From an uncultured Lachnospira sp. (lineage in GTDB: Bacteria; Bacillota; Clostridia; Lachnospirales; Lachnospiraceae): 64,000 nt of DNA. The notes beneath the pieces were generated by a model. That model saw only the letters and a program-made list of their open reading frames with translations, made no database searches and was not told the DNA's origin. The stretch is from positions 62,001 through 126,000 of the forward strand of contig CAKRIN010000001.1 in assembly GCA_934343805.1 (NCBI GenBank). The letters are read 5' to 3'. Both the position numbers and the translations under genes were made by a program. This document shows positions 54,340-63,440 of the stretch, one piece after another. Position 1 is the first letter of the stretch. Each line of letters begins with the position of its first letter.

Positions 54340-56184
54340 ATGTGTGGTTTTGCAGGTTTCACCGGTTACCTGGCTGACGGAGATGCTGTTCTTGAACGTA
54401 TGATGAATAAAATCATTCACAGAGGTCCTGACAGTGCCGGTAAATACATTGATGATAAAGCATACATGGGTTTTAGAAGACTTTCTATCATTGATCTTGA
54501 TAACGGAAGCCAGCCTATGTTTAACGAGAACAAGAAGATTGTAATCACATTTAATGGAGAGATATATAACTATCAGGATTTAAGAAAAGACCTTATCGAG
54601 AAAGGTCATGTATTTGCTAACAATTCGGATACCGAGGTACTTATCCACTCTTATGAGGAATATGGAAAGGATATGCTTAACAAGCTCCGCGGGATGTTTG
54701 CATTCGTTATCTGGGACAGCGAGAAAGAAACTCTTTTCGGAGCAAGGGACTTCTTTGGAATAAAGCCTTTCTACTACACTGTTGCAGACGGCAATATGAT
54801 ATATGGTTCGGAGATTAAGAGTATCTTAGAGCATCCTGCTTACAAGAAAGAAGTTAATCCAGTTGCACTTGAAAATTATCTTACATTCCAGTACTCAGTA
54901 CTTGATGAAACTTTCTTTAAGGGAATTTACAAGCTTATGCCAGGACACTGTTTCACATTCCACAAGGGTGAGCTGAATATTGAAAGATACTGGGAGCCAA
55001 CATTTGACGCTGATGAGAACAAGTCATTAGACGAATTTGTTGATGAGATTGACAATGTAATGCATGATTCCGTAGAACACCACAAGATTAGTGATGTCGA
55101 AGTCGGATCATTTCTTTCAAGTGGTGTTGACTCAAGTTATGTTGCTGCTACATTTAACGGTGATAAGACATTTACTGTTGGTTTTGACTATGAGAAATAT
55201 AATGAAATAGATTATGCCAAGGCATTATCTGATAAAATTAAGATTGACAATTATTCCAAGCTTGTTTCGAGTGAAGAATACTGGGCTGCAATTCCTAAAA
55301 TCCAGTACCATATGGATGAGCCTTTAGCTGATCCTGCTGCCATCGCTCTTTACTTTGTAAGCCAGACAGCGGCCAAACATGTAAAGGTTGCCATGTCAGG
55401 TGAAGGAGCTGATGAATTCTTTGGTGGATATAACATTTACAGAGAACCTCTTGACCTTGCAGAATTCCAGAAGCTTCCTAAAGGTTTAAGAAAGGGACTT
55501 GCTAATATTGCCAATGCTGTTCCATTCAAGTTTAAAGGCAAGAACTTCTTAAACAGAGCAAGCAAAACTGTTGAAGAAAGATTCATCGGTAATGCATTTA
55601 TGTTTAATGAAAAAGAACGTGCCAAGATATTGAAGAATCCTACAGGAAAGTATGACCATAAGGAACTTACAAAGCCTTTCTATGACAAGGTTGCTGATAA
55701 AGATGATGTTACTAAGATGCAATACATTGATATCAATTTCTGGCTTATAGGTGATATCCTGCTTAAAGCTGATAAGATGAGTATGGCTCACTCACTTGAA
55801 GTAAGGGTTCCATTCCTTGATAAGGAAGTATTCAATGTTGCCCGTACTATTCCAACCAAGTATAAGGTTAATAAGAGCAATACCAAGTATGCCATGAGAC
55901 AGGCTGCTCACAGACATCTTCCAGACATGGTTGCTGAGAAGAAGAAGCTCGGATTCCCTGTTCCTATCAGAATCTGGCTTAAGGATGAGAAGTATTATAA
56001 CATGATTAAGAAAGCTTTCACTAGTGAAGCTGCCCAGAAGTACTTTAACACTGATGAGATTGTTAAATATCTTGACGACCACAAAGAAGGCAAGGCAGAT
56101 AACTCTCGTAAGATATGGACAATTTACATGTTCCTTGTATGGTATGAAGATTTCTTTGGCAACGGGGTAAAAGAAGCTGCTTAG
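54340..56184 (+). CDS. asnB: Asparagine synthase (glutamine-hydrolysing)
   Basis: AsnB makes asparagine from aspartate, ATP and glutamine. The 614-residue protein begins MCGFAGFTGYL with catalytic Cys2 of the glutaminase domain and has HRGPDS, NGEIYNYQDLR and NSDTEVLIHSYE. The synthetase domain has the PP-loop SSGVDSSYVAA and SGEGADEFFGGYN. Length and order are standard for Clostridial AsnB. ATG 54340 follows TGGAGG. It is a single gene with its own promoter and terminator. Some AsnB homologs amidate cell-wall precursors; that alternative cannot be excluded. Confidence 0.94.
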   Translation: MCGFAGFTGYLADGDAVLERMMNKIIHRGPDSAGKYIDDKAYMGFRRLSIIDLDNGSQPMFNENKKIVITFNGEIYNYQDLRKDLIEKGHVFANNSDTEVLIHSYEEYGKDMLNKLRGMFAFVIWDSEKETLFGARDFFGIKPFYYTVADGNMIYGSEIKSILEHPAYKKEVNPVALENYLTFQYSVLDETFFKGIYKLMPGHCFTFHKGELNIERYWEPTFDADENKSLDEFVDEIDNVMHDSVEHHKISDVEVGSFLSSGVDSSYVAATFNGDKTFTVGFDYEKYNEIDYAKALSDKIKIDNYSKLVSSEEYWAAIPKIQYHMDEPLADPAAIALYFVSQTAAKHVKVAMSGEGADEFFGGYNIYREPLDLAEFQKLPKGLRKGLANIANAVPFKFKGKNFLNRASKTVEERFIGNAFMFNEKERAKILKNPTGKYDHKELTKPFYDKVADKDDVTKMQYIDINFWLIGDILLKADKMSMAHSLEVRVPFLDKEVFNVARTIPTKYKVNKSNTKYAMRQAAHRHLPDMVAEKKKLGFPVPIRIWLKDEKYYNMIKKAFTSEAAQKYFNTDEIVKYLDDHKEGKADNSRKIWTIYMFLVWYEDFFGNGVKEAA

Positions 56185-56199
56185 AATTAAAGAAAACAC

Positions 56200-56241
56200 A
56201 AAAAGTGGCACCGCACTAAAAATAGTGTGATGCCACTTTTC
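56200..56241. terminator. Bidirectional terminator between asnB and degV
   Basis: AAAAGTGGCA (56201-56210) and TGCCACTTTT (56231-56240) form a perfect outer stem; an inner CACTA/TAGTG stem sits in the loop. Both ends are A/T rich, serving two convergent genes. Confidence 0.88.
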
Positions 56242-56250
56242 TATGAATAA

Positions 56251-57120
56251 TTACTTTCCCATAAAGCATACAGCGACCATTCCCGGACCTGTATGTGCTC
56301 CTATTATAGGTGAGAGTGTACTTCTTCTGACTGTAATATCAGGATATAACTGCTTAATGTTATCTGCAAGTGAATCTCCAAGTTCCTTGATATCAGCGTC
56401 AACTATATATACAACATCATCCTTTAACGTATCATTGAAATGTTCCTTAAAGTAATCAACAAGCCCTGATATTGCTGCTTTATTGCCTCTCTTCTTGGCA
56501 ATTGTTATAAGCTTTCCTTCTTCATTAATCTCTAAGACAGGTTTTACATTAAGCATAGTTCCCACAACGGCTGTTGTAGCACTTACTCTTCCACCTCTCT
56601 TAAGATACATAAGATCCTGAACCATAAAGTAATGCTTTATCTTATGGGTAGCAGCAACAAGATCTTCATAGTTATCTTCTATGCTCATTCCTGCTTCCTT
56701 ATTGCGGATTGCTCTCTCAATAAGAACTCCCATTCCTCCTGTTGCTGCAAGACTGTCTACAGGATAGAAATCCTGTTCAGGATATTTTTCTTTAAGTTCA
56801 GCCTTAGCCATAAGTGCTGACTGATATGTAGAAGAAAGCCCACTTGAAAGGCTTAAGTACAATACCGAATATCCTTCCTTAAATGCCTCATCTAGATATT
56901 CTTCATACATATAAGGTGATATCTGTGATGTTTTGGTTAAATCACCATTTCTTTGTCCATCATAGAACTTCTTCATAATGTCATCTGGCTGTACGCCTTC
57001 ACTTACCCGCATTGCTTCTCCAAGTGAATATTCCATAGGAACGAATCTTAACCCCTTTTCCTTAGCGTAAACCTCATCAATATCTCCAGATACATCCATA
57101 TATATTAAATACTTGCTCAT
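56251..57120 (-). CDS. DegV family fatty-acid-binding protein
   Basis: A 289-residue DegV/FakB-type protein. These bind a fatty acid; FakB partners present it to the kinase FakA for phospholipid synthesis. Visible marks are the N-terminal strand with DVSGDIDEVYAK, TSQISPYMYEEYL, the lipid-binding loop YLSLSSGLSSTYQSA, and RGGRVSATTAVVG with LNVKPVL. Start 57120 follows GAGG; the ATG at 57138 lies before it. It is the last gene of the murI-ybaK-fliB-trpD run, 44 bases after trpD. No fakA is visible in the window. Confidence 0.88.
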   Translation of the reverse strand: MSKYLIYMDVSGDIDEVYAKEKGLRFVPMEYSLGEAMRVSEGVQPDDIMKKFYDGQRNGDLTKTSQISPYMYEEYLDEAFKEGYSVLYLSLSSGLSSTYQSALMAKAELKEKYPEQDFYPVDSLAATGGMGVLIERAIRNKEAGMSIEDNYEDLVAATHKIKHYFMVQDLMYLKRGGRVSATTAVVGTMLNVKPVLEINEEGKLITIAKKRGNKAAISGLVDYFKEHFNDTLKDDVVYIVDADIKELGDSLADNIKQLYPDITVRRSTLSPIIGAHTGPGMVAVCFMGK

Positions 57121-57164
57121 AAATTCCTCACATGCCATTCATTAGTTTATTAATATACTCAGTG

Positions 57165-58172
57165 TTACTTATTAGTCTCTTCTATAAATCTTTCAAGCTG
57201 CTTCTTAGCTGCACCGCTCTTAATTATTTCTCTTGCTTTCTCAATACCTTCCTTCATTGTAATACCATCAGAAGCAAGATATATAGCTGCACCTGCATTA
57301 AGAAGAACTACATCTGTCTTAGGGCCTTCTGCGCCATCCAGAATATCTTTTGCAATCTGCGCATTAACTGCAGGTTCTCCACCAACAAGGTCTTCTTTTC
57401 TGCATCTTGCAAATCCGAAATCTTCCGGTTTGATAGTATATGTCTTAAACTCATCACCCTTGAACTCACAGACTTTGGTATCAGCGCTTAATGATATCTC
57501 GTCTATGCTGTCCATTCCATATATTGTCATTGCTCTCTTACAACCTAAGTTATGTAATACATGGGCAAGCGGTTCAACAAGCTCCTCACTGTATACCCCG
57601 AAAAGCTGCATAGATGCTCCAGCAGGATTAGCTAATGGTCCAAGTACATTAAACAGTGTGCGGATTCCAATTTCCTTTCTTACACTTCCAACAAATCTCA
57701 TAGCTGGATGATACTTCTGGGCAAAAAGGAAACAGATATTAATATCCTTAAGAATCTGTGCCATTCTTGCTGGTGCCGCATCGATCTTAACACCAAGTGC
57801 CTCTAAGCAGTCTGCTGTGCCACATTTGCTGGAAGCAGCTCTGTTACCATGCTTTGCAACAGGAATTCCAGCTGCTGAAACAACAATAGAAGCTAAAGTT
57901 GATATATTGATTGAGTTAGAGCCATCACCACCTGTTCCAACAATTTCAAGAACATCCATATCATTTAAGAACTTCTCACAGTGTGATCTTAAAACCTTGG
58001 CTGCTGCTGTAATCTCGTCAATAGTCTCTCCCTTTGCTGCCAATGCTGTAAGAAATGCTGCCTTCTGTGCATCAGTGGCTTCTCCTGTCATAATTTCTTC
58101 CATTACATCATTCATCTGCTCTGCTGTTAAATTTTCTTTCTTAACAAGCTTTGCAATAGCTTCTTTAATCAT
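57165..58172 (-). CDS. trpD: Anthranilate phosphoribosyltransferase (orphan trpD)
   Basis: TrpD joins anthranilate to PRPP in tryptophan synthesis. From ATG 58172 (AGGAGG nine bases upstream) it has 335 residues, the usual length; the frame to 58334 is spurious. [22 protein letters not shown] is typical of the N-domain, and [15 protein letters not shown] is the PRPP-binding loop, followed by [21 protein letters not shown]. No other trp gene is in the window, so this is a detached or second copy. TrpD2/YbiB-like DNA-binding relatives exist, but the KHGNR and GTGGDG motifs favour a true TrpD fold. Confidence 0.9.
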   Translation of the reverse strand: MIKEAIAKLVKKENLTAEQMNDVMEEIMTGEATDAQKAAFLTALAAKGETIDEITAAAKVLRSHCEKFLNDMDVLEIVGTGGDGSNSINISTLASIVVSAAGIPVAKHGNRAASSKCGTADCLEALGVKIDAAPARMAQILKDINICFLFAQKYHPAMRFVGSVRKEIGIRTLFNVLGPLANPAGASMQLFGVYSEELVEPLAHVLHNLGCKRAMTIYGMDSIDEISLSADTKVCEFKGDEFKTYTIKPEDFGFARCRKEDLVGGEPAVNAQIAKDILDGAEGPKTDVVLLNAGAAIYLASDGITMKEGIEKAREIIKSGAAKKQLERFIEETNK

Positions 58173-58221
58173 AAACCTTAGCCTCCTATAAACATATCTA
58201 AATGATAGCTTTAGTGTATTA

Positions 58222-59409
58222 CTATAACGCTGTACTGTCAATCCATAACAGCCTGCATAGGTTATTTGTCTCAAACACATCATCAAAAAGGAATGACTCA
58301 TAAAGCGATTCCATATTCTCTTCTGAATATTCAACCTGCCTTGAAAAAATATGTACAGTATCTATTCTGTCTTCAAATGTAAACTGTCTGCGTTTCTTAT
58401 ACCACACAAGCATATCCATCTGACGTAGTATGAAATAATTAGCAATAAACATTTTTGCCTTACCAACAACGTCGTAATCATATACAGACTTTGCAAAATA
58501 TCTGAACACGAGATACGTTATAAAATTCTTGTATTCATATTCCCTTCCAATCATTGCAGTCATGAATTCTTCCTGAATTTCATGATATTTTTCATTGTCC
58601 ATATTATCATGGAAAATCTCTGACATATCAGATAACATCTTTTCCCATCTGTCATTAAGTACTTCCATGTCCTCATATGAATACATAATATTTCTTATAC
58701 ATTCCTGAATATCAGTATCATCAAACTCTTCATGCTCTGATTTATCATTCATCTCCATAAGAATATGTTCTATATTGCTTCTTCCAAATGCATTAACAAA
58801 TTCCTTAAGTCCATCAGAGTCATCTTCATTAATACATTCCTGTATTGACGCACAATATTTTAGTATAACAATCAGCTTTTCATTAATAGACATTTCTGGC
58901 ATATCAAGGATCTTAAAAATTTCATCCCTTGCCTTAAATATCTTAACAGCATATGCACTGTCATATTCATCATCTTCTGAATATTCTTCATCACAAGGCT
59001 TTAATACTGTTGTAAATGCTTTGTTCTCTGAGAATATAATTCTTTCTGCTTCTTCACAGGCAAGTCCTATTCCGCTTTCCTTGATTTCTCCATAATATTC
59101 AGAATATCTTGGAAACTGGTCACACACAACCGATAAATGCTCTGCTCCCAGTTCTTTATGAATTGTACACAAGCCATTCTCATCCAGAAGTCCACAGTGT
59201 CCATCTATGAGTTTGAAGCAGTCCGAACCATCTTCACTTTTAGTAATTACTGCTCTGATTCTGTCTCCAAGCTCTCCCTCAAGGCTCATATAATAATTAT
59301 AAGTATCATCATCAATATCTATTTCCCAGCCGCCAACACAACAGTTATCCTTACATTCTGACGTTATACAGTGAAACTGGTCATAATAGAATGGAACTCT
59401 GAGTTTCAT
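58222..59409 (-). CDS. fliB: FliB-like flagellin lysine-N-methylase family protein
   Basis: A 395-residue Cys-rich protein. The start [21 protein letters not shown] continues [29 protein letters not shown] and [16 protein letters not shown] follow. This cysteine pattern (CxxxxxCxxxCC, CxxxxxxxxC) is the FliB signature, probably binding an Fe-S cluster or zinc. FliB methylates surface lysines of flagellin in Salmonella, but many Clostridia carry FliB homologs away from flagellar loci, as here (between ybaK and trpD), so the substrate here is open. Seventeen bases separate it from ybaK. Confidence 0.85.
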   Translation of the reverse strand: MKLRVPFYYDQFHCITSECKDNCCVGGWEIDIDDDTYNYYMSLEGELGDRIRAVITKSEDGSDCFKLIDGHCGLLDENGLCTIHKELGAEHLSVVCDQFPRYSEYYGEIKESGIGLACEEAERIIFSENKAFTTVLKPCDEEYSEDDEYDSAYAVKIFKARDEIFKILDMPEMSINEKLIVILKYCASIQECINEDDSDGLKEFVNAFGRSNIEHILMEMNDKSEHEEFDDTDIQECIRNIMYSYEDMEVLNDRWEKMLSDMSEIFHDNMDNEKYHEIQEEFMTAMIGREYEYKNFITYLVFRYFAKSVYDYDVVGKAKMFIANYFILRQMDMLVWYKKRRQFTFEDRIDTVHIFSRQVEYSEENMESLYESFLFDDVFETNNLCRLLWIDSTAL

Positions 59410-59425
59410 AATCTTTACCTTCTCC

Positions 59426-59908
59426 TTAGTCTGTAACGATATCCGCTATCTGATATCTTATAACCTTATCTACATCAGACAGCTTAACTTCTACCTGATG
59501 TCCTATTTTACCGGCACTGAACATTATGGTTTCAAAATCTGTGGCTGTTTTATGAAATGTTGTAGTAAAATACTTTTTCATACCTATAGGTGAGCATCCA
59601 CCATGCACATATCCAGTAAGTGGCAGTAACTCCTTTGATTTAATCATCTCTATGGATTTCTCTCCAACAGCCTTTGCCGCCTTCTTTAAATCCAGCTCCT
59701 TATTAACAGGAACTACAAATACATAATTCTTTCCAGACTTTCCAACAGTAACAAGTGTTTTAAAAGCCTGTGCAGGATTCTCATTAAGAACCTCTGCTAT
59801 CTCATCACCGCTTAACCCTTCTGCATCAGGACACACATGTGTCTTATAAGATACCTTCTTCTGGTCAAGCACTCTGCATACATTAGTCTTATCGTCTGAT
59901 TTTCCCAT
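59426..59908 (-). CDS. ybaK: Cys-tRNA(Pro)/Cys-tRNA(Cys) deacylase YbaK
   Basis: A 160-residue trans-editing protein that removes Cys wrongly attached to tRNA-Pro. It shows KVSYKTHVCPDAEGLSGDEIAE, AFKTLVTVGKSGKNYVFVVP and the active-site GGCSPIGMKK. It lies 19 bases after murI and 16 before fliB. The substrate is assigned by family; ProX-type relatives edit Ala, but the GGCSP motif is that of YbaK/EbsC. Confidence 0.93.
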   Translation of the reverse strand: MGKSDDKTNVCRVLDQKKVSYKTHVCPDAEGLSGDEIAEVLNENPAQAFKTLVTVGKSGKNYVFVVPVNKELDLKKAAKAVGEKSIEMIKSKELLPLTGYVHGGCSPIGMKKYFTTTFHKTATDFETIMFSAGKIGHQVEVKLSDVDKVIRYQIADIVTD

Positions 59909-59927
59909 AATTACATTCCTCTGGATT

Positions 59928-60725
59928 CTATATCTGTCTCATTCTTTCAAGTCGTTCATGAAGCTTTCTTATATGCTCCATCTCAGCAGCACTTTCCATT
60001 TTCCTGTCTGAATAGTAATATTCAACAGTTCCCTTTTTACCATTGTCTGTTTCCGCAAAAAATCCATTCCTGACAACAGTATTTTTAAGATTATTAGCCA
60101 CTCCAGTATTTCCATCCACCATTTCTATTTCATCTGGAAAAAGCTTTGCAAATGAATCTTTAAAATAATTAAAATGCGTGCAGCCTAATACAAGCGCTGA
60201 ATATTCATTAAGCTTGTATGGTTTAAATTCATTTTTCAAATAATCCAACACATCCTGTGAATCAAAATCATCATTCTGCGCGTACCTCACAAGCTTCGGT
60301 AATGCAACAACATCAACAACATGGTTAACATCATACTTTTCTATAAGTTTCTTTAATTTTTCTCCTTTAGCTGTTACTGGCGTTGATACAACCATCACAC
60401 GCTTTCCGCAATTAAGTGTATGTTCAACAGCAGGCTTCACTGCTGGCTCAATTCCTATAATCGTCAGCTTATATTTATCCCTGAGGTAGCTTATTGCCGC
60501 ACTTGTAGCTGTATTGCATGCAAGCACAACTGCCTGACAGCCTTTTTCCACAAGAAACCCTACCGCATGATCAACAAGCTTCCTTACCTCATCCCTTGTC
60601 TTCTCTCCATACGGAACATTATCCACATCCGCATAAAATATGTAATCAGCTTCCGGCAGAGTAATCATTGCCTGATGAAGTACTGACAATCCTCCTATAC
60701 CCGAATCAAATATTCCTATCTTCAT
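59928..60725 (-). CDS. murI: Glutamate racemase
   Basis: MurI makes D-glutamate for peptidoglycan. The 265-residue protein has IGIFDSGIGGLSVL, the two catalytic cysteines in VLACNTATSA and VLGCTHFNY, and YADVDNVPYGEK. The frame extends to 60758 and would overlap the upstream gene; ATG 60725 with GAGG eleven bases before it gives the normal N-terminus. Second gene of the operon, 25 bases after the membrane protein gene. Confidence 0.96.
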   Translation of the reverse strand: MKIGIFDSGIGGLSVLHQAMITLPEADYIFYADVDNVPYGEKTRDEVRKLVDHAVGFLVEKGCQAVVLACNTATSAAISYLRDKYKLTIIGIEPAVKPAVEHTLNCGKRVMVVSTPVTAKGEKLKKLIEKYDVNHVVDVVALPKLVRYAQNDDFDSQDVLDYLKNEFKPYKLNEYSALVLGCTHFNYFKDSFAKLFPDEIEMVDGNTGVANNLKNTVVRNGFFAETDNGKKGTVEYYYSDRKMESAAEMEHIRKLHERLERMRQI

Positions 60726-60750
60726 TATGTCACAATCCTCTGAATTCAAT

Positions 60751-61149
60751 CTAATCATTATATACTCTGCAGTATACTATCATCTTACCCTTGAGCACCT
60801 TAACTCTGCTGGGTCTGATTTCGCCTGAAAATATCTTATCCGCAAATGCTGAAAAAAGATATTTCTGAATTAAAGCTCTTAATTGTTTGTTACCAGATCT
60901 TCTAATTGCTGATGCAACCCATACGCCAATAAAACATACCGGCCATACCCATATAGGAACATACTGCATAATTCCTATGGAATATTTACCTGTCAGCATA
61001 AAAACAACTGCAAAAAAAATAACTACATAGATAACAGCCCATATATATGCCTTTACCCAGTCAACTGCTCCAAGTACTTTAAGCCTGTTAGTATACTTTC
61101 TATAATTATCTGATTCTTCTATTGTAATAGGTAATTCAATTATCTCCAT
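60751..61149 (-). CDS. Hypothetical two-helix membrane protein
   Basis: About 132 residues with two membrane segments (VKAYIWAVIYVVIFFAVVFML and YVPIWVWPVCFIGVWVASAI) and charged ends. After the helices comes RRSGNKQLRALIQKYLFSAFADKIFSG. No family recognised. Start 61149 is chosen because GAGG lies eight bases before it; ATGs at 61155 and 61185 are alternatives. It is the first gene of the murI operon, under the promoter at 61188-61216. Confidence 0.65.
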   Translation of the reverse strand: MEIIELPITIEESDNYRKYTNRLKVLGAVDWVKAYIWAVIYVVIFFAVVFMLTGKYSIGIMQYVPIWVWPVCFIGVWVASAIRRSGNKQLRALIQKYLFSAFADKIFSGEIRPSRVKVLKGKMIVYCRVYND

Positions 61150-61187
61150 AATCATCGCCTCAATTCTTTTTAATGCTTTTATCAATT

Positions 61188-61216
61188 ATTATAATCCCAG
61201 TGTCAAAAGTATTCAA
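61188..61216 (-). promoter_or_regulatory. Sigma-A promoter of the murI operon
   Basis: TTGAAT (61211-61216) and consensus TATAAT (61188-61193) on the minus strand, 17-base spacer, directly after the terminator at 61223-61254. Confidence 0.75.
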
Positions 61217-61222
61217 CAAAAA

Positions 61223-61254
61223 AGTAGTGCCAGCCATTCACAGCCAGCACTACT
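61223..61254 (-). terminator. Terminator of the 55-codon gene
   Basis: AGTAGTGC (61223-61230) pairs with GCACTACT (61247-61254), with further partial pairing of TGGCTG/CAGCCA inside; on the minus strand TTTTTTG follows. Confidence 0.88.
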
Positions 61255-61262
61255 ATCAGTAA

Positions 61263-61430
61263 TCAATAATCACTCAATACTTCTTCTACATGCTTAATAG
61301 AAAGTTCAAGATAATTAGAAATCTCATAATCAGGAACGCCATTATCATGAAGAATAAATACTAATTCTTCTATACTGGTTCCCTTTCTTCGTTCCATCAT
61401 AATAAAATGCTTGACCTGAGTCTCGTCCAT
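61263..61430 (-). CDS. Small hypothetical helical protein
   Basis: A 55-residue protein starting MDETQVKHFIMMERRKG from ATG 61430, with GAGG ten bases upstream. The longer frame to 61451 contains this site. Composition and the segment SIEELVFILHDNGVPDYEISNYLELS suggest a helix-turn-helix-like fold, perhaps a small DNA-binding or adaptor protein. It has its own good promoter and terminator, which argues that it is real. No family recognised. Confidence 0.6.
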   Translation of the reverse strand: MDETQVKHFIMMERRKGTSIEELVFILHDNGVPDYEISNYLELSIKHVEEVLSDY

Positions 61431-61485
61431 ACCACACCTCACATAACACATATTATCTAATTATTCCGCATCGAAACTTTCGCAT

Positions 61486-61515
61486 ATTATATCAGAATGA
61501 AGCTATCCACGTCAA
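61486..61515 (-). promoter_or_regulatory. Sigma-A promoter of the 55-codon gene
   Basis: TTGACG (61510-61515) and consensus TATAAT (61486-61491) on the minus strand, 18-base spacer, 56 bases before the ATG. It lies in the gap after the homocysteine methyltransferase gene. Confidence 0.72.
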
Positions 61516-61534
61516 GTAAACTCATCAAAAGCTG

Positions 61535-63313
61535 CTAATCCTCCAGGATTTTTTCCAGCATATGCACCCTGTTGAATGGGAATGAAAAATAATATCCGTC
61601 TACAAAATCGGTTGTTCTGGCTATTATTTCTTTTGCAATATCAATTCCTGTCTGTTCTCCCTCTTCCTTAGTCATATCAGCTCTGTACCTTGAAAGTACC
61701 TCATCTGTAACATTTATTCCTGTCATCTCATTTTTCATAAATGTTGCGTTTCTAAGACTGACAAATGGCATTATTCCGCACAATATTCTTGCATCAGTTT
61801 CTTTCTTTATCGTCCTTAATCTATCAATATCCTCATCTGAAAACACAGGCTGAGTCATAAAAAATGTTGCACCGGCAGCAATTTTTTTCTTCACTCTGTC
61901 TAATTCCACTTTAAAATTAACACGTCCCTGATTAATAGCACCTCCATATATAACAGGTCTGGCAGCAAACTGTTCCTGATTCATATCCGACATAATATTC
62001 ATAAGTCCTACCGAATCAAAATTAAAAACACTCTTAACTGTCGTTCTTACAACAGACGGAATTGGATCACCCGTAATAACAAGAAAATTATTAATATCAT
62101 TAATATGTGCGCCAAGCAGCTGTGAACGCATAGCAATCGCATTTTTATCCCTGCAGCATATATGTGGCATAACACACATTCCTGTTTCTCTTGAAACTTT
62201 TTCAGCAACAAGCACTGAATCTGCTCTTGTTCTTCCAGATGGTGAATCTGGAAATGTAAGCACGTCAACACCTTTAGACTTTAAAAGAAAAGCTGCATCC
62301 ATAAGCTTTTCATCATCAGTTCCCATAGGTGGTGCAAGCTCGACTGCTATCAGTTTTTTCCCTTCTTTTCCCTTGTAAAATGCCGCATCAATTGCAGCAC
62401 TTTCCTTTAGCGTCTCATCAGCAGGTATTTCTTTCTTAACATATGGCACTGCACTTACTTTATCAGTCATCCTTCTTATATATTCAGGTGTTGTACCACA
62501 ACATCCTCCAACAATATCTGCTCCCTGTTGTGCTATATCTTTCATGATTTCCGAAAAATATTCAGAATTATTATCTGAAAACACCATTCTTCCACTTACA
62601 ACCTGTGGATATCCGGCATTAGGAAGTACAGTAAAGTACTTACCTGTTTTCCCGGCAAGATTCTGAATCAGCTTTTTCATATGTCCTGGTCCTACACCAC
62701 AGTTAAAACCACAAGCATCTATATACCGATTATTTCCAGCCTCTTCAATAAGCTTTCTTGCGCTAAGTCCTGCTGTACTATATCCGAACTGGTTAATTGC
62801 GAACTGGGTAATAACAAAGCTGTCTTCTCCAACCATTTCAATAGCCGCTTCAATATTAACAAGCTCTGCAAATGTCTCAAATACAAATATGTCAACTCCG
62901 AGCCGCCTGAATATTTTACATATATCTTTGTATTCTCTTTCAAGATGAACTTTCTCAATCATATTCTCGCCTGGTATCGGTCCAATATCAGCTGCAATAA
63001 GTACATCAGTTCCTTTCACTGCCTCTCTGGCTATCGCTACAGCATTAGTAATATTATCCTTAACTGCATCAAATCCTTGTCCAAAGCTTACTGTATTGCT
63101 TGCAAATGTATTAGTTCTTATTATCTTTGCACCTGCATCAATATATGCTTTGTGAATTGCAAGCACCTTATCTGGTGCAATTGAATTAGCCAGTTCTGGC
63201 AAGCTGCTTGTATCATTGATCTTGGCATAATATGTTCCAAATGCTCCATCTGCTATCATTCTTTCTCTGCCAAGTTTTTCCTCTAATATTCCCGCTGTAT
63301 TAATATATTTCAT
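61535..63313 (-). CDS. yitJ: Bifunctional homocysteine S-methyltransferase / methylenetetrahydrofolate reductase
   Basis: A 592-residue fusion. The N-domain (about 1-290) is a Zn-dependent homocysteine methyltransferase with DGAFGTYYAK, IIRTNTFASNT, the first zinc Cys in FNCGVGPGHM and the Cys pair in VGGCCGTTPEYI. The C-domain (about 315-592) is MTHFR-like: AVELAPPMGTDDE, CRDKNAIAMRSQLLGAH and FLVITGDP, with GATFFMTQPVF. Together they make methyl-THF and methylate homocysteine. The architecture equals Bacillus YitJ. YitJ in Bacillus has a SAM riboswitch, but the 127-base upstream gap here holds no such fold. GGGG precedes the ATG. Confidence 0.93.
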   Translation of the reverse strand: MKYINTAGILEEKLGRERMIADGAFGTYYAKINDTSSLPELANSIAPDKVLAIHKAYIDAGAKIIRTNTFASNTVSFGQGFDAVKDNITNAVAIAREAVKGTDVLIAADIGPIPGENMIEKVHLEREYKDICKIFRRLGVDIFVFETFAELVNIEAAIEMVGEDSFVITQFAINQFGYSTAGLSARKLIEEAGNNRYIDACGFNCGVGPGHMKKLIQNLAGKTGKYFTVLPNAGYPQVVSGRMVFSDNNSEYFSEIMKDIAQQGADIVGGCCGTTPEYIRRMTDKVSAVPYVKKEIPADETLKESAAIDAAFYKGKEGKKLIAVELAPPMGTDDEKLMDAAFLLKSKGVDVLTFPDSPSGRTRADSVLVAEKVSRETGMCVMPHICCRDKNAIAMRSQLLGAHINDINNFLVITGDPIPSVVRTTVKSVFNFDSVGLMNIMSDMNQEQFAARPVIYGGAINQGRVNFKVELDRVKKKIAAGATFFMTQPVFSDEDIDRLRTIKKETDARILCGIMPFVSLRNATFMKNEMTGINVTDEVLSRYRADMTKEEGEQTGIDIAKEIIARTTDFVDGYYFSFPFNRVHMLEKILED

Positions 63314-63376
63314 ATCAAATCCCCTGTATTTCGTTATTTTCTCTGCATAACATATATTTTATTATATATTTAAAAA

Positions 63377-63402
63377 GGAGCCGCTGTTAAATAAGCGACT
63401 CC
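63377..63402 (-). terminator. Terminator of the NCS2 permease gene
   Basis: GGAGCCGCT (63377-63385) pairs with AGCGACTCC (63394-63402) with one mismatch; TTTTTA follows on the minus strand. Confidence 0.85.
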
Positions 63403-63440
63403 AAAATTGTATCATTAATATATTTAATTTGCACTATATT

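Noticed and set aside
63314..63440. A SAM riboswitch before the homocysteine methyltransferase/MTHFR gene
   Set aside because: The 127-base gap is taken up by the permease terminator and AT-rich DNA; no S-box helices are seen.
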